Below are positions 52,271 through 61,185 of a stretch of 64,000 nt of DNA, in pieces; the stretch's first letter is position 1, and each line of letters starts with the position of its first letter. This DNA is from VFMC01 sp963791635 (GTDB taxonomy: Bacteria; Actinomycetota; Acidimicrobiia; Acidimicrobiales; Ilumatobacteraceae). The translations under genes and the position numbers were made by a program. The notes beneath the pieces are model-generated. The model saw nothing but the letters and a program-made list of their open reading frames with translations. It did no database searches and was not told where the DNA came from. The DNA lies in the NCBI GenBank assembly GCA_963791635.1, contig CAWBTC010000016.1, positions 1-64,000 on the forward strand, read 5' to 3'.

Positions 52271-53946
52271 CGGCGGGCCCCAGCCTTGTTCTCAGCGAGC
52301 CAGGCACGCAGCACGTTGGCCACTTCTTGCGGGCGGCGGTCGGCCATCTGAGTCAGCTCGTTCATCACGATCGCGTCTCGGTCGGGCGGGCGATTGATCG
52401 CGATCGGCACCACCTCGGTCTCGCCGTTGGACGGATTGATGGCCGAACCGGGGCCGAGCGACGGCCGCGGGCCGGTGGTGATCTCTCCGATGTTGATCGG
52501 CGTCGCAGTCACCTTGCGAGCGTTCTTGGCACTGCGGTACCCCAGGATCAGTGCGACGAGGATCACCAGCAGGACCGCGATCGTGCGCGCCATGCCCATC
52601 ATCTGGCTCTTGGCCGCAGCGGCTTGTTCTGCCTTGGCGAGCTCGTCGGCCTCGGCGCTCGCGGTCGTGTCGAATGGCATCGCCGTCACCTCGACCTTGT
52701 CCCCCCGGGCCTCGTCGTATCCGATCGCCGCCTCCACGAGTGCCTGGATGGACTCGATCTGTTCGGGCGGCACCGTGGCCTCGTCGACGACGATCGCAAC
52801 ACTGACGTGATCGACTGTGCCGGGCACGATCGTGCGCTGCTCGACCACACGGTCGACGGCGTACTGGGTGTCGGCCTCCTCCTTGATGTAGCCGGAGGCC
52901 GCGACCGGCGTGGCGGTGCCGTCGTCGACGGTGATGTCGTCGGCGGTGAGCGCGCCGTCAGGACCGAGAATGCCCGTCTCGCCGGTGGCGCCGTTGCCAG
53001 CAGCGTCGGCGCCGTACTCCTCGCGCGAGGCGCTGTTGGCGATGACGTACGGCACTTCGTCCGACTCCGGATCGAGCGTGCCGTAGTTCTCCGACGTCTG
53101 CTGTGTCTGGTCGAGATCGAGCTGCGCGGTCACGGTGACACCGACCTTGTTCGGCCCGAGGGCCTTCGCGAGCATCGCGGCGATCGACGCCTGCGTACGT
53201 GCCTCGTACTCGGCCGTGGCCTTCGCCCGCTCGCTCGTGCCACCGCTGGCGCCGCCACCGGTGCCGGTGCCGCCGGCCGAGAGCACGGTGCCGTTGGCGT
53301 CGATCACGGTGACGTCCTCGGGCTTCATGTCCTTCACCGACGATGCCACGAGGTGCACGATCGCCTCGACCTCGTTGCTCGCGATGCCGCCCACACCCTG
53401 GCCGGCCACCAGCACCGACGCCGTCGGCGTCGCCGGCTCGTCGACGAACACCGAGTCGTCGGGAAGTGCGAGGTGCACGGAGGCGCTCTGCACGCCGTCG
53501 AGCGCGGTGAGCGTCTTGGCCAACTCACCCTCGAGCGCACGCTGATAGTCGATCCGCTGGCGGAACTCCGACGTGGTGATGCCTTGGTTGTCGAGCAGTG
53601 CGTAGCCCTCGTTCGAACTCGGCAACCCCTCTCCGGCGAGGGCGACGCGCAGGTCGTACACGTCGTCTTTCGGCACGAGCACGGTCTTGCCGGCATCGGT
53701 CAGGTCGTACTGCACGCCACGAGCGGCGAGCGAGTCGACCACCGATGCAGCATCGGCCGCGTTCAAGTCGGTGTAGAGCGCCGTCATCGGCACCGTGTCG
53801 GACGTCCGCGACAGCACCAACCCGCCGGCGATCACGGTCAGCAGCACAGCGCCGAGGGTGATCTTCTGGATCGGGGTGAGCTTGCCGGCGAGGTCTCTCG
53901 CCCGGCCGAGCGCGTTGGGTTGATCAGTGGTTGCGTTGGGTGGCAT
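52267..53946 (-). CDS. fliF: Flagellar MS-ring protein FliF
   Basis: A 559-residue membrane-ring protein. The first helix (ITLGAVLLTVIAGGLVL) is followed by the conserved RBM1 region (LYTDLNAADAASVVDSLAARGV) and the DYQRALEGELAKTLTALDGVQSASVHLALP motif (core GELAKTL). The second helix lies at about 455-475 (ARTIAVLLVILVALILGY). The C-terminal tail for FliG binding is present (ADRRPQEVANVLRAWL). Stop overlaps fliG; start abuts fliE. Confidence 0.95.
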   Translation of the reverse strand: MPPNATTDQPNALGRARDLAGKLTPIQKITLGAVLLTVIAGGLVLSRTSDTVPMTALYTDLNAADAASVVDSLAARGVQYDLTDAGKTVLVPKDDVYDLRVALAGEGLPSSNEGYALLDNQGITTSEFRQRIDYQRALEGELAKTLTALDGVQSASVHLALPDDSVFVDEPATPTASVLVAGQGVGGIASNEVEAIVHLVASSVKDMKPEDVTVIDANGTVLSAGGTGTGGGASGGTSERAKATAEYEARTQASIAAMLAKALGPNKVGVTVTAQLDLDQTQQTSENYGTLDPESDEVPYVIANSASREEYGADAAGNGATGETGILGPDGALTADDITVDDGTATPVAASGYIKEEADTQYAVDRVVEQRTIVPGTVDHVSVAIVVDEATVPPEQIESIQALVEAAIGYDEARGDKVEVTAMPFDTTASAEADELAKAEQAAAAKSQMMGMARTIAVLLVILVALILGYRSAKNARKVTATPINIGEITTGPRPSLGPGSAINPSNGETEVVPIAINRPPDRDAIVMNELTQMADRRPQEVANVLRAWLAENKAGARR

Positions 53947-54267
53947 TTAGACCTGCATGCGCATGATGTCGTTGAAGGCCTCGACGGCCCTGTTCCGCAC
54001 CTGCACGGTGAGTTGGGTGAGCAGTTGTGCCTCCGTCGAGGCGATCGTGTAGTCCTGGATCGACTGCAGGTCACCGGTGGCAGCCTGCAGTGCCAGGTCG
54101 TCGGCCTTGGCTTGCGCGACCGAGAGCTTGTTGAGCTGATCGGTGAGCACGTTGCCGAACGACGGGCCATCCGTGCCGCCGCTGACGGCAGCGGTGCGAT
54201 TGCCGGGCTGGATCGCTCCGGTGAGCGTGACCGGCGAGATGGGCATGATCGGGAGGGCCACGATCAC
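53947..54267 (-). CDS. fliE: Flagellar hook-basal body complex protein FliE
   Basis: A 106-residue rod-base adaptor. C-terminal motif TEAQLLTQLTVQVRNRAVEAFNDIMRMQV is characteristic. GTG 54267 overlaps the flgC stop by 4 bases. Confidence 0.9.
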   Translation of the reverse strand: MIVALPIMPISPVTLTGAIQPGNRTAAVSGGTDGPSFGNVLTDQLNKLSVAQAKADDLALQAATGDLQSIQDYTIASTEAQLLTQLTVQVRNRAVEAFNDIMRMQV

Positions 54268-54671
54268 TTCCCGATCGACAAGATGGTCTCGTAGGCCTCT
54301 TTGGCGCTCTCGAAGGAACGCACGTTGGCCTGGTACCCGCGCTGGGCGAGCTGCATGTACACCATCTGGTCGGTGAGCTGCAGGCTCGGTCGGCGCACCA
54401 TCCCCTCCTCGTCGGCCAGCGGATGACCCGGTTCGTAGGTGACGATCCCGTTCGGGTCGCCGAACTGCACGCCAGACACCATCGCGCCTTCGCCGATGCT
54501 GTCGTCGCCGATGATCGGTTCCACCTCGACGAAGCGCTCCTGGAACGCGGCCTCATCCGTGCGTACGACGTTGTTCATGTTGGCGACGTTGTCGGCGACA
54601 GCGTTCAGCCACGTCTTGTAGACGCCCATGCCCGACGTGGCGACGCCGAGGATCGAGAAGATCTCTGACAT
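54264..54671 (-). CDS. flgC: Flagellar basal-body rod protein FlgC
   Basis: A 135-residue proximal rod protein. Contains ILGVATSGMGVYKTWLNAVADNVANMNNVVRTDEAAFQ (core ADNVANMNN, the rod motif) and the C-terminal YMQLAQRGYQANVRSFESAKEAYETIL. Lies 103 bases after flgB. Confidence 0.93.
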   Translation of the reverse strand: MSEIFSILGVATSGMGVYKTWLNAVADNVANMNNVVRTDEAAFQERFVEVEPIIGDDSIGEGAMVSGVQFGDPNGIVTYEPGHPLADEEGMVRRPSLQLTDQMVYMQLAQRGYQANVRSFESAKEAYETILSIGK

Positions 54672-54774
54672 GCGGTACCTCCTTGCAACGATCAGTCAGC
54701 GGATGAAGTGGACGGGTGGGGTGGATGGTCTGGTGATGGGTAGGTGGGTGGGCGGCCATCCGTGGCCCCACCGG

Positions 54775-55140
54775 TCACTGACCGGTGATTGCTGTTCGCA
54801 AGAGCGAGTACTTGCTGTTGAGCGCTTGCACCACGAGTCGTTGGCGCAGAACGTTCTCCTTCTCAGCGAGGAGCTCGAAGTCGATGTTCACGTTGTTGCC
54901 GTTCGTGCGCGTCGCCGCGAGTGACTCGGCTACCGACACGTTGGTCGCCGAAGGCGCGCCATCGTCGAGCGCTGCGCGGAGGCTGTCTTCGAAGCTGACG
55001 AGGCGGGCGCGGTAGCCCGGTGTCTCGAGGTTCGACACGTTCGCCGCAATGGCCTGCTGGCGTGCATCGAGGCCGTTGATCGCCATGTGCAGCGCCTGGG
55101 TGGTGCCGTCGGAGATGCCCGACACGCTCATGACGCTCAT
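54775..55140 (-). CDS. flgB: Flagellar basal-body rod protein FlgB
   Basis: A 121-residue rod protein: LHMAINGLDARQQAIAANVSNLETPGYRAR (core ANVSNLETPGY) and the C-terminal EKENVLRQRLVVQALNSKYSLLRTAI. Start ATG 55140 is chosen; ATG 55131 is an alternative. Confidence 0.9.
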   Translation of the reverse strand: MSVMSVSGISDGTTQALHMAINGLDARQQAIAANVSNLETPGYRARLVSFEDSLRAALDDGAPSATNVSVAESLAATRTNGNNVNIDFELLAEKENVLRQRLVVQALNSKYSLLRTAITGQ

Positions 55141-55249
55141 GACGCCTGTCCCCGCACCCTCACCGCTCGCCCGCAATCCGCCATGCCTCTGACTGTGTGG
55201 ATCGGCTGTGATTTGCAAGCAGCGTCGACCAGGACCTTCGTCAAGAGTT

Positions 55250-55871
55250 TCATGAGGCGAACACCTCGCGTAGCCGATCGAAGACGGCAGGCAGCTGGGC
55301 GTCCACCTGCAGGGCGCCGCACAGTGCGGTGCACCCGCCGCGCTGCACCGATGCGTCGGCGACGATCTGTACGTCGCCGGCGCGATGCCCCATCACGACC
55401 GCCGAGTCGAGCACCGCAGCGAGATCCGTGGGGTTCACCCGGAGCACGACGTCGCCGCGATCGGGCACCATGTTGAGCGCCCGTTCGACACTCGCGACGG
55501 TGATGTCATCGAAGGTGTGCAGTTCGCGCCCCGACGATCTCCTCGGCGAGCGAGACGGCGAGCGCGAGCACCTGCTGCTGGAAGTCGTGGAGGATGCCCA
55601 GGTCGACGTGTTCGATCTGATCGAGTGCGTCGGCGAGCGCCGACGCCGCCAACTGCATCTGCTCGGTCGCTCGTCGGTGTGCGTCGACGGTCGAGGCAAG
55701 GGCTGCCTCCGCCTCCAGGCGTCCGGTCTCGCGAGCTTCCGCGAGCGCCTGGGAGTCGGCAAGGTTGCGTGTGATCCGGCCGGTGTTGGTGCTCGTCAGC
55801 CTCGGCGGCTCGAATCGGGGGGCCTGCAGCCGAGTCGGCTCCAGTCGCGATCCGGACGCGCCGGCGGTCAC
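55250..55871 (-). CDS. fliH: Flagellar assembly protein FliH (frameshifted)
   Basis: FliH, regulator of the FliI ATPase. The N-terminal part is a long helix (RRATEQMQLAASALADALDQIEHVDLGILHDFQQQVLALAVSLAEEIVG; core LAVSLAEEIVG). It then continues in another frame as RELHTFDDITVASVERALNMVPDRGDVVLRVNPTDL (core VVLRVNPTDL), ending at 55250. Removing one base from the four-base run at 55529-55532 restores one ~205-residue protein. GTG 55871 is chosen because it overlaps the stop of the preceding gene (GTGA). Unusually, the gene is upstream of flgB, not between fliG and fliI. Confidence 0.8.
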
Positions 55872-56284
55872 CGGAACAGAACGGGTTCGTCCGTCGAGTC
55901 TGCTCTGATCCACTGGCTGATGACCTCCGCAACGAACTGTGGGTCGGTCTCAGCGACATGCTCGGCGAGCGCTTGGGCGTACTCCACCGTCATCTCCCGA
56001 CCCTGCGTTCGATCGTCCGAGATGTCGATGATCTGTCCTGTCACGAATGACGTGGGACGACGCGCATCGGGCACGGCGCCGGCACTGGTCAGCTCGGCTG
56101 CGTGCGTCGCCGCGCGAGCCTGTGCAAGTGCCAACGTGTGCGCAGCGGATGGCGACAACGGATGGCCTGAGCGGCGCCGGCGGCGAGCACTCGGCGTGAA
56201 GCTCATCGCCATGATCGTCGTGCTGATGATCAGCACGACGACTCCGACGACCAACAGCAGGGTCAGCAGGTCGGCGGCGATCAT
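55868..56284 (-). CDS. Membrane-anchored protein of unknown function in flagellar operon
   Basis: A 138-residue protein with one N-terminal membrane helix (LLTLLLVVGVVVLIISTTIMAM), a basic stretch (ARRRRRSG), and a soluble helical part (LALAQARAATHAAELTSAG; YAQALAEHVAETDPQFVAEVISQWI). No family recognised. It sits between the FliS/FliT-like genes and fliH and is coupled to fliH by GTGA, so a flagellar export or assembly role is likely. Confidence 0.55.
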   Translation of the reverse strand: MIAADLLTLLLVVGVVVLIISTTIMAMSFTPSARRRRRSGHPLSPSAAHTLALAQARAATHAAELTSAGAVPDARRPTSFVTGQIIDISDDRTQGREMTVEYAQALAEHVAETDPQFVAEVISQWIRADSTDEPVLFR

Positions 56285-56291
56285 GACGGGT

Positions 56292-56633
56292 TCAGATCTT
56301 CTGGTCGAGCGTCGATCCGCTGCTGGCCAACGCGAGGCGCGATGGCCGCGCGACAACTGGACGATCGCTCAGCATCTGATGCGCGAGCTCCGTCAGACCA
56401 GCGGTCTCTGTCAACAGCGACATCGCCCACGGCTCGAGGCTCGCGGGCATCGGCAGCACGTTCGCCGGGATCTCGAACCCCGGCGGCGCAAGGGTCTCGT
56501 CATCGACCCTGTCGAGCGAGCTCAGCGACAGGAGGAAGGCGCGCTGCTGTTCGATGGCCTCCGCATAGGCGCGCAGAAGATCGTCCCACACCGCGATGGC
56601 CGTCGCCTCGGCTGCGTCGGGTGGGCGAACCAT
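56292..56633 (-). CDS. FliT-like small protein after fliS
   Basis: A 113-residue helical protein with no firm family match. It is coupled to fliS (TGATG overlap at 56633), the standard place of fliT, the FliD chaperone. Sequence shows a single amphipathic helical region (WDDLLRAYAEAIEQQRAFLLSLSSLD) and a Pro-rich middle. The FliT label rests on position, size and helicity only. Confidence 0.45.
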   Translation of the reverse strand: MVRPPDAAEATAIAVWDDLLRAYAEAIEQQRAFLLSLSSLDRVDDETLAPPGFEIPANVLPMPASLEPWAMSLLTETAGLTELAHQMLSDRPVVARPSRLALASSGSTLDQKI

Positions 56634-57133
56634 CACGCACGCACCGAGAACGGGCGGCGAGCGGTGTCGGCACCCGCGAACGCGGGGACGGGCCGGGTGA
56701 CCGGAGCAGCGAGTGCGGGAGAGACCCTCGGCTGTGCGGGAGGAGACGACTGTTCGAGCGCCGTCGTGCTGATCGCTGCCTGCCGGAACGCGTCACCGAG
56801 ACCGGCGAGCAACGTGCGCGCTTCGATGGCCTTCTTCGCACTCTTGTGCACGTTGGCGGCGGTGAGGAGCTCGATCACGTACCGGTAGATCGCAGCGAGC
56901 TGAGGGGCGTGCTCCCAGGCGTCCGTGTCGAGCATGCAGTGCAGCTCGTGCACCAGGTCCTGCGCGTGGATCAGCAACTCGTGGGAACCCTCGATGTCGC
57001 GTGACTGGAGGCCAACGAGCGCTGCGGCCAGATCGCGGTCGAGCCGGTCGAATGCCATGACCACGATTCGGGCCGGCGAGGCCGTCTCGAGACCCCCTTC
57101 GGTGAACTTGGCTCGAAGTGACTGTGCTGTCAT
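56633..57133 (-). CDS. fliS: Flagellin export chaperone FliS
   Basis: A 166-residue FliS: the N-terminal SPARIVVMAFDRLDRDLAAALVGLQ, IEGSHELLIHAQDLVHELHCML and LAAIYRYVIELLTAANVHKSAKKAIEARTLL stretches match the family (core YRYVIELLTAAN). A Pro/Ala-rich C-terminal tail of ~35 residues is extra. FliS binds the flagellin C-terminus before export. Start ATG 57133 has GGAAGG upstream. Confidence 0.88.
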   Translation of the reverse strand: MTAQSLRAKFTEGGLETASPARIVVMAFDRLDRDLAAALVGLQSRDIEGSHELLIHAQDLVHELHCMLDTDAWEHAPQLAAIYRYVIELLTAANVHKSAKKAIEARTLLAGLGDAFRQAAISTTALEQSSPPAQPRVSPALAAPVTRPVPAFAGADTARRPFSVRA

Positions 57134-57222
57134 GACTGACCTTCCGTGGTTCGTCCGGGGGCGATGATGGGTGTCGATGATGAACGCTCCGGCGCCGCGA
57201 TCGCGGGGCCGGCGGGTGACGC

Positions 57223-59622
57223 TCAGCGGCTGCTGTTGCCGAGGCTGTTGATCTGGCTCGTCAACCAGCTCTGCTGGTTCTGCATCGAGTTGAGCAGGGA
57301 CTGGACCTGGGTCCATTGACGCCGGTACGAGGCCTCCTTGACCACCATTCGGTCCTCATAGCGAGCGATCTGTTCGTTGTACGCGGTGGAGCGGCTCTCG
57401 TAGGTCTTGGCCGAGCTGGCCAAGGTGCCACCGTCACTGACGGCGAGCGTGACCAGGCTGACGAGGCGGGCCGCAACACCCGGTGAGTACTCGACGGGTC
57501 CGAGGGTGCCGATCTGACCCTCCGAGATGTCGACCTCGAGGCCTCGGGCGGGTGATGTGTCGGTGTCGAGCAACCTGAGTCGCTGCCCGACGCCGATCGC
57601 AGTCTTGCCGTCGATGGTGCCGACGACGTCGGTCCCGGTGTTCGTGCCCCAGGTGCCGACGCCGAGGACGTCCAGGTTCGTCTCGAATGCGCCGGTTCCG
57701 CCGTAGTCGACAGCGGTGAGGCGCACGCCACCACCGCTCGCCTCGGCGTTCACCTTGAGCCCAGCGCTGGCCATGGCCGCGTTCAGCCCGGCCACGATGT
57801 CGGCTGTCGATGCTCCTGGCGCCGCGTCGTAGGTGGCCGTCACGCTGCCGACTCGCACGCCGACGCGCTGTCCGAGCGGCGATCCTCCGACGAGCACGTC
57901 ACCAGTGGTCGCGCGTGTGGCCGCCGTGGTGACCTCGATCGCATAGCTGCCGGCAATCGTCTTGTCGGCTGCGGCCGCGAATGCGACCCCGTTGGTCGAA
58001 CTACCTCCCCGGGCGAAGACCCGCTCGACGGAGGCTGGGTCGTTCGCAAGCGCTGCAGTGAAGATCGAGCGGTCGAACTTGAGTTGTCCGTCACGTTGCA
58101 CGTTGATGCCGATCGACGACGCGAGGCCGTTCGTGGCGTCACCGACGAGCGCGGTGACGGCGCCACGAACCTGTTCCGCCAGCCGACGGATGCCTGCATC
58201 CGCGGAGAGCGGCGACGCCCGCTTGGTCTTCGGGTCGAACTTGGTCTGCAGGTTGATGTCGGCGAGCACCGAGTTGATCGAGGTCACGAGGCTGTTCACT
58301 GCGTCGGCGGTCGAGCTCTCGTTGAGGCCGACGCTGACGCTCACCTGCGCGGCCGACTCGGTCAGTGCGGTGAGGGACACGCCTGGCATCACCTCGCTGA
58401 AGGTGTTGCTGCCCGATGTCACCGAGTAGGCACCCGGTCCACTGCCGATCGTGATCTGGGCGTCTTGAGCCACCGATGTCTGGATCATCCCGCCGAGTCC
58501 CGAGAAGATGTCCTGGTCGAGCGCGACGGTGCCGTTGACACCGGTCGACTTCGAGTTCACCTGGAGCAACCAGTTGCCGTCGGACACCTTGACCGCAGAT
58601 GCCGTGGCGCCGACGTTGGCGCTGTTGATCGCGGCGGCAACGCCCATCAGGCTGCGGTCTCCGGTGGACACGACGGCGACGGTCGAGCTCCCGGCACGCA
58701 GCCCGGCGCTCACGTCGAAGGTCAAGTCGCCGGTGCCGGTCGCGACAGCGACCGTGCCACCGATTCCGGCCGACGTGACGGTGGCCACGGGATTGGTGCC
58801 GATCTGCACCTTGCCGTCGGTGCCGGCGATGGCGATCGCATCGACCGCCATCCCGAGCGCAGCGAGCCCCGAGCCGCCGGTGACCTGGACGGTGGCGGCT
58901 GAACCTTCGTGGGTGGTGGTGAGGCGCAGCCGACCGGTGCCGTCCAGCGCGACGGTGGCACCGCCACCGGTTCCATCGATCGCGGTCTGCACGGCGTCGA
59001 CGAGCGATGCCGGCGTGTAGGTGCCCGCGGCAATCGTGAGCGTGCGTGCTGCACCATCGATCTCGAGATCGATGGTGTCGTTGACGCCGGTCGTCACCAC
59101 CGTCGAGCCGGCGACTGCTGTCGTCGCCGACTTGACGGCGCCGACGGTCGCTTGGGTGACCGTGACGGTGTACTTGCCGTTGGCGACACCGACCCCGACG
59201 TCGGCTGAGCCGAGCCCGAGCTTGGTGGTGGTCGTCGACAACGCGAGCGAGGTGGCCGTGGTGACGACCGAGGTGTTGCTGGCGACGGTCTGCGCCGTGC
59301 GCATGCCGTGAGCACGAGCAAGACGATCGACGGTGAAGCTCATCGAACCCGACGAGGCGGTCGGCGACAACGAGACAGAGACGGCGCTCGCGGACGACAC
59401 CGTCGACGAGAACTTGCTGATGCCGTTGGCGACGAGTCCCGAGGCCAGGCCCTTCAGCGATTCGAAGTTGTTGCGCAGGCGGGTGACGGCGTCGCTCTGC
59501 AGTTTGACCGCCGACTGGCGAGCGGTGAGCCGATCGATCGGTTGCCGGTCGGCTGCGATGAGGCCGCTGACGATCGACTGCACATCGATGCCTGCTGCCG
59601 TGAAGCTGATGCTGTTCGACAT
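57223..59622 (-). CDS. fliD: Flagellar filament cap protein FliD
   Basis: A 799-residue cap protein, intact. The N-terminus is SISFTAAGIDVQSIVSGLI with the FliD_N pattern; the C-terminal coiled region (YESRSTAYNEQIARYEDRMVVKEASYRRQWTQVQSLLNSMQNQQSWL; core YEDRMVVKEASYRRQW) matches FliD_C. It is longer than the usual 450-650 residues; the extra length lies in Thr/Gly/Val-rich middle domains exposed on the cap. Start has GAGGAGG upstream. fliC lies 175 bases farther upstream, with a terminator between them. Confidence 0.94.
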   Translation of the reverse strand: MSNSISFTAAGIDVQSIVSGLIAADRQPIDRLTARQSAVKLQSDAVTRLRNNFESLKGLASGLVANGISKFSSTVSSASAVSVSLSPTASSGSMSFTVDRLARAHGMRTAQTVASNTSVVTTATSLALSTTTTKLGLGSADVGVGVANGKYTVTVTQATVGAVKSATTAVAGSTVVTTGVNDTIDLEIDGAARTLTIAAGTYTPASLVDAVQTAIDGTGGGATVALDGTGRLRLTTTHEGSAATVQVTGGSGLAALGMAVDAIAIAGTDGKVQIGTNPVATVTSAGIGGTVAVATGTGDLTFDVSAGLRAGSSTVAVVSTGDRSLMGVAAAINSANVGATASAVKVSDGNWLLQVNSKSTGVNGTVALDQDIFSGLGGMIQTSVAQDAQITIGSGPGAYSVTSGSNTFSEVMPGVSLTALTESAAQVSVSVGLNESSTADAVNSLVTSINSVLADINLQTKFDPKTKRASPLSADAGIRRLAEQVRGAVTALVGDATNGLASSIGINVQRDGQLKFDRSIFTAALANDPASVERVFARGGSSTNGVAFAAAADKTIAGSYAIEVTTAATRATTGDVLVGGSPLGQRVGVRVGSVTATYDAAPGASTADIVAGLNAAMASAGLKVNAEASGGGVRLTAVDYGGTGAFETNLDVLGVGTWGTNTGTDVVGTIDGKTAIGVGQRLRLLDTDTSPARGLEVDISEGQIGTLGPVEYSPGVAARLVSLVTLAVSDGGTLASSAKTYESRSTAYNEQIARYEDRMVVKEASYRRQWTQVQSLLNSMQNQQSWLTSQINSLGNSSR

Positions 59623-59649
59623 CGTGGTCCTCCTCGTGGGCGCAGTTCA

Positions 59650-59698
59650 GGTCAGGTCGGGTCGGGATCAGGTGGGGATCAGGTCGGGATCAGGTCGG
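59650..59698. repeat. Imperfect GGATCAGGTCGG-type repeats before fliD
   Basis: About four imperfect units of 11-13 bases in the fliD leader region. They may affect fliD expression or be neutral slippage products. Confidence 0.6.
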
Positions 59699-59747
59699 CG
59701 TTCGTCGACGCTCGCGCGTCACGGACGAGAGATCAGGAGATGGGCGA

Positions 59748-59776
59748 AAGGGGGCCCGGCAGCGCCGGGCCCCCTT
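59748..59776 (-). terminator. Rho-independent-type terminator after fliC
   Basis: A 13-base-pair GC-rich stem (GGGGGCCCGGC with complement) and AGC loop begins 22 bases after the fliC stop; on the minus strand it is followed by TTTCGCCC. It should isolate high fliC expression from fliD. Confidence 0.8.
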
Positions 59777-59797
59777 CCTCCGTCGGACAGCAACCGA

Positions 59798-60979
59798 TCA
59801 GCGCAGGAGCGACAGAATCGACTGCGGGATCTGGTTCGCCTGAGCCAGCATCGCGGTGCCGGCCTGCTGGAGAACCTGGTTCTTGGTGAACATGACCATC
59901 TCCGAAGCCATGTCGGTGTCACGGATGCGGGACTCCGATGCCGAGAGGTTCTCGGTGGTGACCTGCAGGTTGTTGATCATCGACTCGAAGCGGTTCTGGA
60001 GCGCACCGAGGGAGCCACGGGTGCTCGAAACGGTCGAGATCGCCGTGTCGAGAGCCGTGATGGCCGAAGCTGCACCAGCGTCGGTGGTCACGTTGAGGGC
60101 GTTGACCGACAGGGTCGTGGCCGAGACGCTGGTGATGTTCAGCGACACGGTCTCGCCCGAGTTGGCGCCCACCTGGAAGGTGCCGCCGGTACCCGCCGCA
60201 GCGGTGATCGCACCGGTGAGGCCCATTTCCGCCAACGGCGTTCCCGTACCGTCCGCCAGAGCGAACGTCTGGCCGGCGGTGAGACCGGACACCTCGATCG
60301 TCAGCGCCGAACCGGCGCCAACCGTCTGGGAACTGACCTTGACCTTGCCGGCGAAGGCGTTGCTCGCGGCCGACAGCGCCGAGTTGATGGCACCCTCGAT
60401 CGAAGCTGCAGCGTTCGCCCCGGTGACGCCTGCCATTGCCGACAGATCCACCGTCACGGCACCCGTGCCGTTGATGTTGATGGAGAAGTCGTCGCCGGCC
60501 GTGTGGGTGATCGCGTTGTCTGCGTCGAAGCCGGTCACCTTGGCGGGGCTCACACCGTACGAACCGTCGAGCAGTGTGGTGGCACCGAACTTGGTGGTCG
60601 TCGAGATGCGGGTGATCTCCGTGCTGAGGGCCGTGATCTCGGCCTGGGCCGCAGAGCGAGCTGCCGTGTCGTTCGCACCGGTGTTGGCGCTCTGGACGGA
60701 CAGATCACGCATGCGGTTCAGCATGGTGTGGACTTCGTTGAGCGCGCCTTCAGCCGTCTGGACGACGCTGATGCCGTCCTGGGCGTTGCGGGTTGCCTGG
60801 CGAAGACCGCTGGTCTGGGCACGCAGGCCCTGGCTGATGACGAGGCCGGCGGCATCGTCCGCAGCGCGGTTGATGCGGAAGCCTGACGAGAGCTTCTCGA
60901 GGCTCTTGCCGAGCTGAACACTGGTGCCGGCCAAGTTGCGTGAGGCGTTGTTGGCCATCACGTTCTGATTGATACGCAT
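59798..60979 (-). CDS. fliC: Flagellin
   Basis: A 393-residue flagellin, intact. Conserved D0/D1 ends are MRINQNVMANNASRNLAGTS, LEKLSSGFRINRAADDAAGLVISQ (core SSGFRINRAADDAAG) and the C-terminal LGALQNRFESMINNLQVTTENLSASESRIRDTDMASEM (core ALQNRFESMINNL). The central ~160 residues are variable and Ala/Thr/Gly-rich. The leader carries an exact CsrA-type site overlapping its ribosome binding site. Confidence 0.96.
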   Translation of the reverse strand: MRINQNVMANNASRNLAGTSVQLGKSLEKLSSGFRINRAADDAAGLVISQGLRAQTSGLRQATRNAQDGISVVQTAEGALNEVHTMLNRMRDLSVQSANTGANDTAARSAAQAEITALSTEITRISTTTKFGATTLLDGSYGVSPAKVTGFDADNAITHTAGDDFSININGTGAVTVDLSAMAGVTGANAAASIEGAINSALSAASNAFAGKVKVSSQTVGAGSALTIEVSGLTAGQTFALADGTGTPLAEMGLTGAITAAAGTGGTFQVGANSGETVSLNITSVSATTLSVNALNVTTDAGAASAITALDTAISTVSSTRGSLGALQNRFESMINNLQVTTENLSASESRIRDTDMASEMVMFTKNQVLQQAGTAMLAQANQIPQSILSLLR

Positions 60980-60981
60980 TT

Positions 60982-60998
60982 TCTCCCTACCTCCGTGT
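60982..60998 (-). promoter_or_regulatory. Predicted CsrA-binding site over the fliC ribosome binding site
   Basis: On the minus strand ACACGGAGGT (60989-60998) matches the CsrA consensus ACANGGANGT at every fixed position and includes the GGAGG Shine-Dalgarno core. A second GGA-containing block (AGGGAGAA) follows before ATG 60979. In Bacillus, CsrA represses flagellin in this manner and FliW relieves it; fliW and csrA are both in this cluster. Confidence 0.75.
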
Positions 60999-61061
60999 GG
61001 GGTTGATGATCGGGTTCCAATCCGTGGATCCCTGCCCTGCTTGGGCCCTCATCACTGTTCG

Positions 61062-61086
61062 GACCCCTGCGATGTCTGCAGGGGTT
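61062..61086. terminator. Hairpin between VanY-like gene and fliC
   Basis: ACCCCTGC and GCAGGGGT form an 8-base stem with a 7-base loop. It sits 100 bases after the VanY-like gene's stop and 83 bases before fliC, so it could end the first transcript or be part of the fliC promoter region. Confidence 0.4.
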
Positions 61087-61185
61087 TGGGAGGTGAATCC
61101 CCCACCGTTCCCCCGGACTTCCCCCGAATCGCCCCGGACGACCACGTGTCACGATCTCCGATGACGATCCGACCACGACGGTGCC

